DNA of 64,000 bases, from positions 1,233,605 to 1,297,604 of the forward strand of contig NZ_CP007597.1 of assembly GCF_000661955.1 (NCBI RefSeq), written 5' to 3'. The position numbers and the translations under genes were made by a program. Source of the DNA: Stenotrophomonas rhizophila (GTDB taxonomy: Bacteria; Pseudomonadota; Gammaproteobacteria; Xanthomonadales; Xanthomonadaceae). Below the pieces are notes generated by a model. The model did no database searches, was not told the DNA's origin, and saw only the letters and a program-made list of their open reading frames with translations. Positions 18,742 to 27,953 of this stretch are shown in pieces. How positions within the stretch are numbered: position 1 is the first letter of the stretch; each line of letters starts with the position of its first letter.

Positions 18742-19329
18742 TTATTCCCCGATCCAGCCGTCCAGCAGGTCGGCGAACTCGTCGGCGTGTTCCTCTTCCT
18801 GGGCCAGGATCTCTTCGAGGATGCGCTTGGTGGTGGTGTCCTTGTCGCCGACGAAATTGATCATTTCGCGATAGCTGTCGATGGCGATGCGCTCGGCGAT
18901 GAGGTTCTCGCGGACCATGTCGCGCAGGTCCTTGCCTTCCTTGTATTCGGCATGCGAACGCGCGGTCAGGGTGTCCGGGTTGAGATCCGGTTCGCCGCCC
19001 AGCTGCACGATGCGCTCGGCCAGCTTGCCGGCGTGTGCCTGCTCCTGCTGGGCGTGCTCCAGGAACTCACCCTTGACCGCGTCGGCGAGCATGCCCTTGG
19101 CCATGAAGTAGTGGCGGTAGTAGCGGAGCACGCACACGTACTCGGTGGCCAGTGCATCGTTGAGCAGCTTGATCACCGCCTCGCGGTCGGCGCTGTAGGT
19201 CGGCGTGATCGCGCCGTCCTCGATGTCCTTGCGCGCGCGGGCACGCAGGGTGGCGGTATCGCTGATGCCGTCCGGGCCGGTGCTGCGGGTGGCGGGGGCG
19301 GGGCTGGATTGCTTGGCTGGCGTTGACAT
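18742..19329 (-). CDS. Ferritin-like / bacterioferritin-type protein
   Basis: A 195-residue protein whose first ~45 residues are polar and disordered, followed by a four-helix ferritin-like domain. Iron ligands of the diiron type are visible: Glu in ALATEYVCVLRYY, ExxH in EHAQQEQAH, Glu in ENLIAERIAID, and EEEH near the C-terminus. This fits bacterioferritin-type iron storage or peroxide consumption. The start at 19329 follows a ribosome site; the frame is open much further upstream but runs through the next gene. It lies 29 bases downstream of the peroxiredoxin gene on the same strand, so the two may form an oxidative stress operon. Confidence 0.85.
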   Translation of the reverse strand: MSTPAKQSSPAPATRSTGPDGISDTATLRARARKDIEDGAITPTYSADREAVIKLLNDALATEYVCVLRYYRHYFMAKGMLADAVKGEFLEHAQQEQAHAGKLAERIVQLGGEPDLNPDTLTARSHAEYKEGKDLRDMVRENLIAERIAIDSYREMINFVGDKDTTTKRILEEILAQEEEHADEFADLLDGWIGE

Positions 19330-19358
19330 GGCTGGCCGGGTTCCTTTGTTGCGGGGGA

Positions 19359-19841
19359 TCAGCTGGGCAGGTGCTCCAGCACGTACGTTGCCGAGGACAC
19401 CTCGAACTGGCCGGGTTCCTCGATGAAGGTCTGGCGCACCACGCCGTCTTCGACGTAGAGCGCGAAGCGGCGCGACCGCAGGCCCATGCCCGAACTGCTG
19501 GCATCCATCTCCAGCCCGAGCGCGCGGGTGAACTCGCCGTTGCCGTCGGACAGCAGCTGCAGGCCGTCGGGCACGTGCTGGCTTTCGCCCCAGGCCTTCA
19601 TCACGAACGGGTCGTTGACCGCCATGCAGAACACGTCGATGCCGCGGTGGCGGAAATCGGCGAAGTGCTCCACATAGCCGGGCAGGTGGCGGGCCGAACA
19701 GGTCGGCGTGAACGCACCGGGCACGGCGAACAACACCGCCCGGCGTCCGTCGAACAGGGCATGGGTGTCGATGGTCTCCATGCCCTCGCGGATGCGTTTG
19801 AGGGTGACTTCGGGAATGCGGTCGCCAACGTGGATGGTCAT
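19359..19841 (-). CDS. Peroxiredoxin, Prx5 type
   Basis: A 160-residue thioredoxin-fold peroxidase that reduces hydrogen peroxide and alkyl hydroperoxides. The peroxidatic Cys48 sits in the diagnostic PGAFTPTCSARHLPGY motif; there is no glutaredoxin fusion. The start at 19841 is preceded by AAGGAG on the minus strand; the in-frame extension upstream is not protein-like. The ferritin-like gene follows 29 bases downstream, consistent with joint handling of peroxide and iron. Confidence 0.92.
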   Translation of the reverse strand: MTIHVGDRIPEVTLKRIREGMETIDTHALFDGRRAVLFAVPGAFTPTCSARHLPGYVEHFADFRHRGIDVFCMAVNDPFVMKAWGESQHVPDGLQLLSDGNGEFTRALGLEMDASSSGMGLRSRRFALYVEDGVVRQTFIEEPGQFEVSSATYVLEHLPS

Positions 19842-20088
19842 GCGGACTCCTTGGACACGGACAGCGTAGTAAGCGGGGTGGGAGGGTGGCGTCAAAACGT
19901 TGAAAAAATCGCGTGGACACCCATTTCAACGGCAGGGCAGCGCTGCCGGGGCCAGCGTAGCCGCCGCCCATGCGCGACGCATTGCGCCGGATCAAGCCCG
20001 CGCGTCACGGCAGCGGCGCTGCCAGCGGCTAGAATTGACGGGACGGTGCCCGCCGGCGCGGGCGACCGAACTTATTCGAGGTGTATCG

Positions 20089-20985
20089 ATGGAATTCAAG
20101 GATTACTACGCCACGCTCGGGGTGGAACCGACCGCGGGCGATGCCGAGATCAAGACGGCCTACCGCCGGTTGGCACGCAAGTACCACCCCGACGTCAGCA
20201 AAGAGGCCGGCGCGGAAGACAAGTTCAAGGCCGTGAACGAGGCCTATGAAGCCCTGCGCGACCCGCAGAAGCGTGCCGCCTACGACCAGCTCAAGGCCCA
20301 GGGCTACCGGCCGGGCGAGGAGTTCCATGCACCGCCGAACTACGGCGGCGGCCAGGGCTTCGATTACGAGGAAGTGTTTGGGGGCGGCGCCGGCGGCGGC
20401 GGCTTCAGCGACTTCTTCGAAAGCCTGTTCGCGCGCCAGCGCGGCGGTGGCGGTGGCCGTGCCAGTGGCTTCGGCGGCGCCAGCCAGGGGCCGCAGCCCA
20501 CCCGCGACACCCGCGCCAAGTTGTCGGTGCCGCTGGAAGCGGCCCATACCGGCGACAGCCTGCGCATCAACGTCAACGGCAAGCAGCTGGACGTGCGCGT
20601 GCCCAAGGGCATCCGCCCGGGCCAGGTGATCCGGCTGACCGGGCAGGGTACCGGCGGCGGCAACCTGCTGCTGGAAGTGGAATATGCCGAGCACCCGCAG
20701 TTCGAGGTGGACGGCCGCAACATCCTGTACACCCTGCAGGTGACGCCGTGGCAGGCCGCGCTGGGTACCAGCATCAGCGTGCCCACCCTGGGCGGGTCGG
20801 TGGAATTGAAGGTGCCGGCCGAATCCGATGCCGGGCGCAAGCTGCGCCTGCGCGGTCGCGGCCTGCCGGGCAACCCGGACGGCGACCAGATCGTGGAGCT
20901 GGAGATCGTGGCGCCGGCCCCGACCGAAGAAGCCCAGAAGAAGGCCTACAAGGCGCTGGCCAAGGCGTTCGGCGAAAAGGTGTGA
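20089..20985 (+). CDS. cbpA: DnaJ-like co-chaperone CbpA
   Basis: An Hsp40 protein of 298 residues that stimulates DnaK; E. coli CbpA also binds curved DNA. The J domain is at the N-terminus (DYYATLGV, then YHPDVSKE with the HPD motif at 33-35). A glycine-rich linker covers about 85-130 and two CTD beta domains follow; there is no zinc finger, which separates it from DnaJ. The chosen ATG gives the canonical start, though the frame is open 63 codons upstream. No cbpM modulator gene is adjacent. It is divergent from the peroxiredoxin gene; the 247-base gap between them contains no other gene that I can see. Confidence 0.92.
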   Translation: MEFKDYYATLGVEPTAGDAEIKTAYRRLARKYHPDVSKEAGAEDKFKAVNEAYEALRDPQKRAAYDQLKAQGYRPGEEFHAPPNYGGGQGFDYEEVFGGGAGGGGFSDFFESLFARQRGGGGGRASGFGGASQGPQPTRDTRAKLSVPLEAAHTGDSLRINVNGKQLDVRVPKGIRPGQVIRLTGQGTGGGNLLLEVEYAEHPQFEVDGRNILYTLQVTPWQAALGTSISVPTLGGSVELKVPAESDAGRKLRLRGRGLPGNPDGDQIVELEIVAPAPTEEAQKKAYKALAKAFGEKV

Positions 20986-21009
20986 TGCCGGCGGTGCGCC
21001 GATGCATCG

Positions 21010-21070
21010 GCGTACCGACCGTTGTTACCGACCGTCAGTGCGTACCGACCAACGGTCGGTACCTACCGGG
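21010..21070. repeat. Short inverted repeats after cbpA
   Basis: GTACCGACC and GGTCGGTAC pair around CAAC at about 21041-21062, preceded by two similar half units (TACCGACCGT). This resembles the GTAG/REP hairpins of the region but lacks a clean GTAG head. It lies between convergent genes. Confidence 0.5.
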
Positions 21071-21083
21071 CCGGCCGTCGGCA

Positions 21084-21467
21084 TCACGCCGTCGGCGGTT
21101 CCTGGTTGCTGAAGACCCGCTCCAGCACTTCAGACAGTTCGTCCTCGGAGAACGGCTTGGTGATGTAGGCCTTGGCCCCCTGGCGCATGCCCCACATGCG
21201 GTCGGTGTCCTGGTCCTTGGTGGTCACCAGGATCACCGGAATGTGCTTGGTGCTCGCATCGCGGGCCAGCGTGCGGGTGGCCTGGAAACCGTTGAGGTTG
21301 GGCATCACCACATCCATCAGCACCAGATCGGGTAGTTGCGCCCGGGCCGCTTCCACCCCGGCCGCGCCATCGGTGGCGGTCAGGATCTCGTGCCCGAGCT
21401 TTTCGACGATGCGCTGTATCCCCAGCAGCTGCGACGGTGAATCGTCGACGATCAGAATGCGTGCCAT
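21084..21467 (-). CDS. pilH: PilH-like single-domain response regulator
   Basis: A 127-residue CheY-like receiver with no output domain. The acidic pocket is Asp8/Asp9, the phosphorylation site is Asp52 in LVLMDVVMP, and the switch Thr and Lys lie in ILVTTKDQ and YITKPF. The start MARILIVDDSP and the run DRMWGMRQGAKAYITKP closely match PilH, which tunes retraction of type IV pili in twitching motility. It stands alone here, without the other pil-chp genes, so the PilH name rests on sequence resemblance only. Confidence 0.8.
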   Translation of the reverse strand: MARILIVDDSPSQLLGIQRIVEKLGHEILTATDGAAGVEAARAQLPDLVLMDVVMPNLNGFQATRTLARDASTKHIPVILVTTKDQDTDRMWGMRQGAKAYITKPFSEDELSEVLERVFSNQEPPTA

Positions 21468-21556
21468 GTTGTTCCCCAGGTTATGCCCGCAGTGTAGTGC
21501 CGCGCGCGCATGGCCGGGAAGCGTCCGGCATGCCGTCCGTCGCCCCCCTGCAACGC

Positions 21557-22552
21557 TCAGTCGATCCGCACCACCGTGCGACCCACTGCGCCGCCCGCAA
21601 GCATCGCGTCGAACACGTCGGCCAATCCGTCCAGGCCCACTTCGCGCGTACAGATGGCCTCCAGGTGGCGCGGCTTCCAATCGCCGGCGAGTTTTTCCCA
21701 CACCTGTTCGCGCAGCGCGCGCGGTGCAGCCGCCGACGACACCCCCAGGAGTGACACGCCGCGGATGATGAAGGGCATCACCGTCATGTCCAGCGCCGGG
21801 CTGGCCGCCAGACCGGCGCTGACCACGCTGCCGTAAGGCACCGTCTGCGCCAGCAGGCTGGCCAGCATGGGGCCACCGGCATTGTCCAGGCCGCCGCCGA
21901 AGCGCGCCGATTCCATCGGTTTGCCCGTGGCCAGCGCCTCGCGCGGCAACACCTGGCTGGCGCCCAGCCCGTGAAGGTAGTCGGCCTGGTCGGCCTTGCC
22001 GCTGATGGCATGCACCTCGAAGCCGGCGAGGCTGAAGATGTCCACCGCCAACGAGCCGACCCCGCCGGTGGCCCCGGTGACCGCCAGCGGGCCATGCGAG
22101 GGGGTCAGCCGGTTGTCGGTCATGCGCAGCAGCGCCAGCGCGGCGGTGAAGCCGGCGGTGCCCAGCACCATCGCCTCGCGCGGGGTCAGCCCGGCCGGCT
22201 GGGCGATCACCGCGCTCGCGGCCAGCCGCACGTACTGGCTGTAGCCGCCGTCCCGGGTCTCGCTGAGCCCGCAGCCGGTGGCCAGCACCGCATCGCCCTC
22301 GCGGTAGGCCGGGTCGGTGGAGGCCACCACCGTGCCGGCGACGTCGATGCCCCCCACCAGCGGGAAGCGGCGCAGGATGCGGCCCTTGCCGGTGCCGGCC
22401 AGGGCATCCTTGTAGTTCACCGACGACCACTGCGCGCGGATCACCACCTCGCCCGGGTTGAGCTGATCCAGGCCGATCGCCTCGATGCCGCTGCGGTGGC
22501 CGTGCTCGTCCTGGTGGATGCGGAAGGCGTTGAAGGGGGCGGGCAGGGGCAT
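21557..22552 (-). CDS. acuI: Acrylyl-CoA reductase-type quinone oxidoreductase (AcuI/YhdH)
   Basis: A zinc-free medium-chain dehydrogenase of 331 residues. A GroES-like N-terminus (SSVNYKDALAGTGKG, GIDVAGTV) is followed by a Rossmann domain with VTGATGGVGSLAVDIF. YhdH/AcuI proteins reduce acryloyl-CoA to propionyl-CoA with NADPH. That would feed the methylcitrate genes 11 kb away, but the two are not linked by context. The start at 22552 (MPLPAPFNAF) fits the family; the upstream open frame is unconvincing. It is transcribed towards pilH. Confidence 0.85.
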   Translation of the reverse strand: MPLPAPFNAFRIHQDEHGHRSGIEAIGLDQLNPGEVVIRAQWSSVNYKDALAGTGKGRILRRFPLVGGIDVAGTVVASTDPAYREGDAVLATGCGLSETRDGGYSQYVRLAASAVIAQPAGLTPREAMVLGTAGFTAALALLRMTDNRLTPSHGPLAVTGATGGVGSLAVDIFSLAGFEVHAISGKADQADYLHGLGASQVLPREALATGKPMESARFGGGLDNAGGPMLASLLAQTVPYGSVVSAGLAASPALDMTVMPFIIRGVSLLGVSSAAAPRALREQVWEKLAGDWKPRHLEAICTREVGLDGLADVFDAMLAGGAVGRTVVRID

Positions 22553-22757
22553 GGGGGCGGCCTCGTGGGGTGTGGAACGACACCTTACCTGCTGCCTGCG
22601 CGGGCCGGGACCCCCGGCTGGGCAACGCATGAATCGATCCCGTTGGCCCCTTGCCCCTTCCAATCCTGCCGATCCGCCCCATCTAGTAGAATCGAACAGG
22701 ATTCATGGTTGACGGTGCGGAATGGCCCGCAGGCAACCTTTCACTGATGGAGCGTGC

Positions 22758-23882
22758 ATGGCCTGGAATACACCCGGCGGCAACAAGGGCGGACAAGGTC
22801 CCGACGAGAACCGACGAGGGCCGTTTGGCCCGCGCGGTGGCGGCAATGGCAGCGGTTGGGGCGGTTTTCCCGGCCCGCTCAAGGATCTCTTCGATGGCAA
22901 CATCCTGCGTTGGGTGGCGGTCGCGGTGGTTCTGCTGCTGCTGTTCTCCAGCTTCCAGCTGATCGGCGAACAGCAGCGCGGCGTGGTCCTGCGCTTCGGC
23001 CAGTTCTCGCGGATCCTGCAGCCCGGCCCCAACTTCAAGCTGCCCTGGCCGATCGAATCGGTGACCAAGGTCAATGCCACCCAGATCAAGACGTTCAGCA
23101 GCCAGGTGCCGGTGCTGACCCGTGACGAGAACATCGTCAACGTCTCGGTCAACGTGCAGTACCGCATCGACGACCCGCGCCTGTACCTGTTTGGCACGGT
23201 GGCCGCCGACCAGGTGCTGGAGCAGTCCGCGCAGAGCGCGGTCCGCGAGCAGGTGGGCCGTGCCGACCTCAACGCCGTCCTCAACAACCGCGGCCCGCTG
23301 GCGCTGGTTGCCCAGGAACGCCTGCAGGCCGCACTGAAGGCCTACCGCACCGGCCTGGCCGTCACCGGCCTGACCCTGCCCGATGCGCGCCCGCCCGAAG
23401 AGGTCAAGCCGGCCTTCGACGAGGTCAACGGCGCCCAGCAGGTCAAGGAACGCCTGATCAACGAAGCCCAGGCCTACGCGGCCAAAGTCGTGCCGGAAGC
23501 GCGCGGCCAGGCCTCGCGTGCCCGCACCACGGCCGAAGGTTACAAGCAGGCCGCCGTGGCCAAGGCCGAGGGTGACGCCGAACGCTTCACCCTGCTGCAG
23601 GCCCAGTACAAGGACGCCCCGGAAGTCACCCGCAAGCGCCTGTGGCTGGAAACCGTGCAGCAGGTGCTCGGCCAGAACCGCAAGATAATCGGGGGCGATG
23701 GCCGCCAGCTGATCTACGTGCCGATGCCCGGCGACACCCGCGGCGCTGCCGCACCGGCCGCACCGGCCGTGACCCCGGAAGTGATGCTGCCGTCGCTGCC
23801 GGCCAGCACGCCGGTGGATGGCGTGCGCAACACCGAACGCCCGACCACCCGCCCCACCGGTCGTGAAGGAGTCAGCCGATGA
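22758..23882 (+). CDS. hflK: FtsH modulator HflK
   Basis: HflK forms a cage with HflC around the membrane protease FtsH and limits its activity. The protein has 374 residues: a glycine-rich cytoplasmic N-terminus, one helix (about 53-70), then an SPFH/band-7 domain on the periplasmic side (GEQQRGVVLRFGQF to about residue 300) and an Ala/Pro-rich tail. GGAG at 22749-22752 fixes the ATG at 22758; an in-frame ATG 12 codons upstream lacks such a site. The stop overlaps the hflC start (ATGA). Confidence 0.95.
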   Translation: MAWNTPGGNKGGQGPDENRRGPFGPRGGGNGSGWGGFPGPLKDLFDGNILRWVAVAVVLLLLFSSFQLIGEQQRGVVLRFGQFSRILQPGPNFKLPWPIESVTKVNATQIKTFSSQVPVLTRDENIVNVSVNVQYRIDDPRLYLFGTVAADQVLEQSAQSAVREQVGRADLNAVLNNRGPLALVAQERLQAALKAYRTGLAVTGLTLPDARPPEEVKPAFDEVNGAQQVKERLINEAQAYAAKVVPEARGQASRARTTAEGYKQAAVAKAEGDAERFTLLQAQYKDAPEVTRKRLWLETVQQVLGQNRKIIGGDGRQLIYVPMPGDTRGAAAPAAPAVTPEVMLPSLPASTPVDGVRNTERPTTRPTGREGVSR

Positions 23883-24742
23883 AGAGTTCCCTTTGGATCG
23901 GGTTGGCCGTGGCCGCCCTGCTGGGCCTGTTGGGCTCGGTGTACGTGGTCCGTGAAGACCAGACCGCGATGGTGCTCAACCTGGGCAAGGTGGTCCGTGC
24001 CGACATCAAGCCGGGCCTGCACTTCAAGGTGCCGCTGGTGGAAACGGTGCGGGTGTTCGACCGCCGTTTCCAGGTGCTCGCCACTGCCCCGGCGCGTTAC
24101 TTCACCGCCGAGCAGAAGGACGTCAGCGTCGACTTCTTCGCCATCGGGTACATCTCCAACGTGCGCGATTACTACCGTGCCACCGGTGGCGATGCCAGCG
24201 TGGCCGACGCGCGCCTGGCCCCGATCATCACCGACTCGCTGCGTAACCAGATCAACTCGCGCTCGCTGCAGCAGCTGGTGTCCGGCGACCGCAGCGAGCT
24301 GATTGCCGGGCAGTTGACCGGCATCAACGAAGCGGTGAAGGGCCTCGGCATGCAGATCATCGACCTGCGCATCAAGCAGATCGACCTGCCCACCGACAGC
24401 CAGGTGATCAACGATGTGTACGAGCGCATGCGCGCCCAGCGCAAGCAGGAAGCGGCCAAGCTGCGTGCAGAGGGTGAGGAGCAGTCGCTGACCATCCGTG
24501 CCCAGGCCGACCGCGACAGCACGGTGATCGTGGCCGAAGCCGAGCGCGATGCGCAGCAGCTGCGCGGTGTCGGCGATGCCGAAGCCGCGCGCATCTACGG
24601 CAAGGCCGGCTCGGCCGACCCGTCGTTCTACGCCTTCTACCGCAGCCTGGAGGCCTATCGTGGGTCGATGGCCGACGGCAACGGCGTGATCGTGCTCGAC
24701 AAGAACGACCCGTTCCTGCAGTACCTCAAGAGCGATCGCTGA
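23879..24742 (+). CDS. hflC: FtsH modulator HflC
   Basis: Partner of HflK in the SPFH cage around FtsH. It has 287 residues, with an N-terminal anchor helix (about 5-22), VREDQTAMVLNLGKVV and the band-7 domain. The long helical region (RAQRKQEAAKLRAEGEEQS) is typical, and the C-terminus LDKNDPFLQYLK is characteristic of HflC. It is translationally coupled to hflK by a 4-base overlap. Confidence 0.95.
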   Translation: MKSSLWIGLAVAALLGLLGSVYVVREDQTAMVLNLGKVVRADIKPGLHFKVPLVETVRVFDRRFQVLATAPARYFTAEQKDVSVDFFAIGYISNVRDYYRATGGDASVADARLAPIITDSLRNQINSRSLQQLVSGDRSELIAGQLTGINEAVKGLGMQIIDLRIKQIDLPTDSQVINDVYERMRAQRKQEAAKLRAEGEEQSLTIRAQADRDSTVIVAEAERDAQQLRGVGDAEAARIYGKAGSADPSFYAFYRSLEAYRGSMADGNGVIVLDKNDPFLQYLKSDR

Positions 24743-24812
24743 GGCCGCAGGCGGCAGGTAACCCACGGGGACCCGGTGCAGACCGGGTCCCCGTTTTGTT
24801 GGTGGAGATGTC

Positions 24813-24998
24813 ATGAAAGAGTTGTTCTCGGCCCTGTGCCTGGTGGCCGTGCTCGAAGGCCTGTTCCTGTTCGCCGCCCCGCTGGCCTGGAAGCGCATGG
24901 CCGAACACCTGCTGATGCTGCGCAGCGCCACACTGCGCACCTGGGGCGGGGTGATCCTGCTGGCCGGGCTGACCACGCTGTGGTGGCTGAAACACTAG
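24813..24998 (+). CDS. yjeT: YjeT-like small membrane protein (DUF2065)
   Basis: A 61-residue protein with two hydrophobic segments (about 5-22 and 42-58) joined by KRMAEHLLMLRSATLRTWGG, matching the DUF2065 pattern. The position between hflC and purA is the conserved gammaproteobacterial location of yjeT. Function is unknown; it is likely co-transcribed with hflKC (70 bases downstream). Confidence 0.85.
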   Translation: MKELFSALCLVAVLEGLFLFAAPLAWKRMAEHLLMLRSATLRTWGGVILLAGLTTLWWLKH

Positions 24999-26661
<1,663 letters not shown>

Positions 26662-26669
26662 GCCACCCG

Positions 26670-26692
26670 GTAGTGCCGAGCCCTGCTCGGCA
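26670..26692 (+). repeat. Single GTAG hairpin after purA
   Basis: GTAG-TGCCGAGC-CCT-GCTCGGCA, a variant stem of the GTAG family, nine bases after the purA stop and just upstream of the terminator. Confidence 0.7.
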
Positions 26693-26722
26693 CCGCCATC
26701 GCACCAGGCAGATACACGAAGG

Positions 26723-26746
26723 AGCCCCGCGAAAGCGGGGCTTTTT
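26723..26746 (+). terminator. purA terminator
   Basis: AGCCCCGC and GCGGGGCT pair around a GAAA tetraloop, followed by TTTT. A classical intrinsic terminator 60 bases after purA. Confidence 0.92.
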
Positions 26747-26784
26747 CGGTTCTGTCCCTGCCACAGGCGCTGTCCTGCTTGCAT

Positions 26785-26821
26785 ATACCCAATCTGGGTA
26801 TTAATGTACCCAATATGGGTA
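26785..26821. promoter_or_regulatory. Two tandem palindromic operators
   Basis: ATACCCA-ATC-TGGGTAT (26785-26801) and TACCCA-ATA-TGGGTA (26807-26821). The centres are 21 bp apart, two helical turns, so two dimers could bind side by side on one face. The pair lies immediately before a gene with an N-terminal winged helix and after the purA terminator, which suggests autoregulation. It also argues against translation starting inside this region (a TTG at 26779 and an ATG at 26815 are in frame). Confidence 0.8.
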
Positions 26822-26859
26822 TTAGATCCAATCCAGCCGCCCGCGTAGCCGACCGCCCG

Positions 26860-27465
26860 ATGGGTCTGGCCGATGCACTGTTTACGCAGACACAGCAGCG
26901 CGTACTCGGCCTGATATTTGGTCAACCGCGGCGCGAGTTCGGCGTTGCCGAATTGATCTCGGCGATCGGCGCCGGGTCCGGTGCAGTGCAGCGCGAACTG
27001 GCCAAGTTGGCCGCCGCAGGTTTGGTCACGCTCAGGCGCTCGGGCAATCAGAAGCGCTATCAGGCCAATGCGGATTCACCGCTCCACGACGAGCTGGTGG
27101 CGATCGTGCAGAAGACGGTGGGCCTCGCCGGCCCGCTGCAAGAGGCGCTGGCTCCCGTTCGGGAACAGGTCAAGGCGGCCTTTGTATATGGCTCGGTCGC
27201 CAAACGTAGCGATACGGCGCGTAGCGATATCGATCTGCTTATCGTGTCCGACACGCTGGGTTATGCCGATGTCATGCAGGCCCTGGACAGCGTCGACGCG
27301 CATCTCGGCCGTCCGGTGAATCCGACGCTCTATTCAACCGCTGAATTATCCAAGCGTATTCACGATGAAAATTCCTTCTTGATGCGGGTCTTGGCACAGC
27401 CCAAGATCTGGATCATTGGAGGAGACGATGAACTCAGCGCTGCAGAATCTGGCCGGACCGGGTAA
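26860..27465 (+). CDS. Winged-helix protein fused to MNT-type nucleotidyltransferase
   Basis: A 201-residue fusion from the ATG at 26860. Residues 8-70 form an ArsR-like winged helix (QQRVLGLIFGQPRREFGVAEL, then AVQRELAKLAAAGLVTLRR). Residues about 95-180 form a minimal nucleotidyltransferase with Gly111-Ser112, ten residues, then Asp123-x-Asp125, exactly the GSx10DxD signature of MntA-type antitoxins. The next gene overlaps by 38 bases and looks HEPN-like, so this is probably the antitoxin and repressor half of an MNT/HEPN module. Codon use is visibly less GC-rich than the neighbours (ATT, TTA, AAT), suggesting acquisition by transfer. The start is uncertain: two earlier in-frame starts overlap the operators. 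Confidence 0.8.
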   Translation: MGLADALFTQTQQRVLGLIFGQPRREFGVAELISAIGAGSGAVQRELAKLAAAGLVTLRRSGNQKRYQANADSPLHDELVAIVQKTVGLAGPLQEALAPVREQVKAAFVYGSVAKRSDTARSDIDLLIVSDTLGYADVMQALDSVDAHLGRPVNPTLYSTAELSKRIHDENSFLMRVLAQPKIWIIGGDDELSAAESGRTG

Positions 27466-27865
27466 ACCGCTGAGCGTCGAGCTCCCGGATACACGCGAAA
27501 TCGAGGGGTTGCGACGGTCAGGCCTGGCCCGCCTGCAGGATGCGCGCAACACAACGCTGTCCCTGGAGGGCCGCTTCGACCTGGCGTACAACGCGGCCCA
27601 CGCGCTCTGCCTGGCTGCACTGCGGCGGCAGGGTTTTCGTCCGTCGCACCGCTATATCGTTTTTCAGACACTGCCGCATACCCTGGGTGCGGGGCCCGAG
27701 GTGTGGCGGGTGCTGGACAAGTGCCACCAGCAACGCAACATTGCCGAGTACGAAGGCGAACTGGATGTAAGCGAACGGTTGGTGGTGGACCTGATCCAGG
27801 CGTGCGACGCCGTGCGTATCGCGTGGGAGCAACTGGATGACCCCAGGCCGTCCACTCCAAGGTGA
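27428..27865 (+). CDS. HEPN-like protein, possible toxin partner
   Basis: A 145-residue, mainly helical protein. The start at 27428 has GGAGGAG upstream and overlaps the end of the nucleotidyltransferase gene by 38 bases, implying translational coupling. Size, helix pattern and the late motif HQQRNIAEYEGELDVSE resemble HEPN-domain proteins that travel with MNT nucleotidyltransferases. The canonical RNase motif R-x4-6-H is not evident: where it is expected the sequence reads Arg103-Asn-Ile-Ala-Glu-Tyr108. It could be an inactive or differently acting HEPN, or Tyr108 could be a modification target as in HepT. Assignment rests on context plus pattern. Confidence 0.65.
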   Translation: MNSALQNLAGPGKPLSVELPDTREIEGLRRSGLARLQDARNTTLSLEGRFDLAYNAAHALCLAALRRQGFRPSHRYIVFQTLPHTLGAGPEVWRVLDKCHQQRNIAEYEGELDVSERLVVDLIQACDAVRIAWEQLDDPRPSTPR

Positions 27866-27894
27866 ATGGGAGCCATTCCGTTAAGAAAGTGTGA

Positions 27895-27922
27895 TCAAGA
27901 ACGTCCGGGCGTGGGCCGATAC
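27895..27922 (+). promoter_or_regulatory. FliA (sigma-28) type promoter of the chemoreceptor gene
   Basis: TCAAG (27895-27899), 15 bases, then GCCGATAC (27915-27922), close to the flagellar sigma-28 pattern. It is 31 bases upstream of the chemoreceptor ATG, which is exactly the kind of gene FliA controls. Confidence 0.75.
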
Positions 27923-27953
27923 CCCCTCACCCCCCACGTTCTTGGATGTCCCC

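Noticed and set aside
21084..21467. A complete chemosensory/twitching operon around the pilH-like gene
   Set aside because: The neighbours are an oxidoreductase and cbpA; no pilG, pilI, pilJ or chpA frame is present.
26779..26859. TTG or ATG start inside the twin operators for the nucleotidyltransferase gene
   Set aside because: The first ~27 codons would merely translate the palindromes; the winged helix is complete from the ATG at 26860. The choice remains somewhat uncertain.
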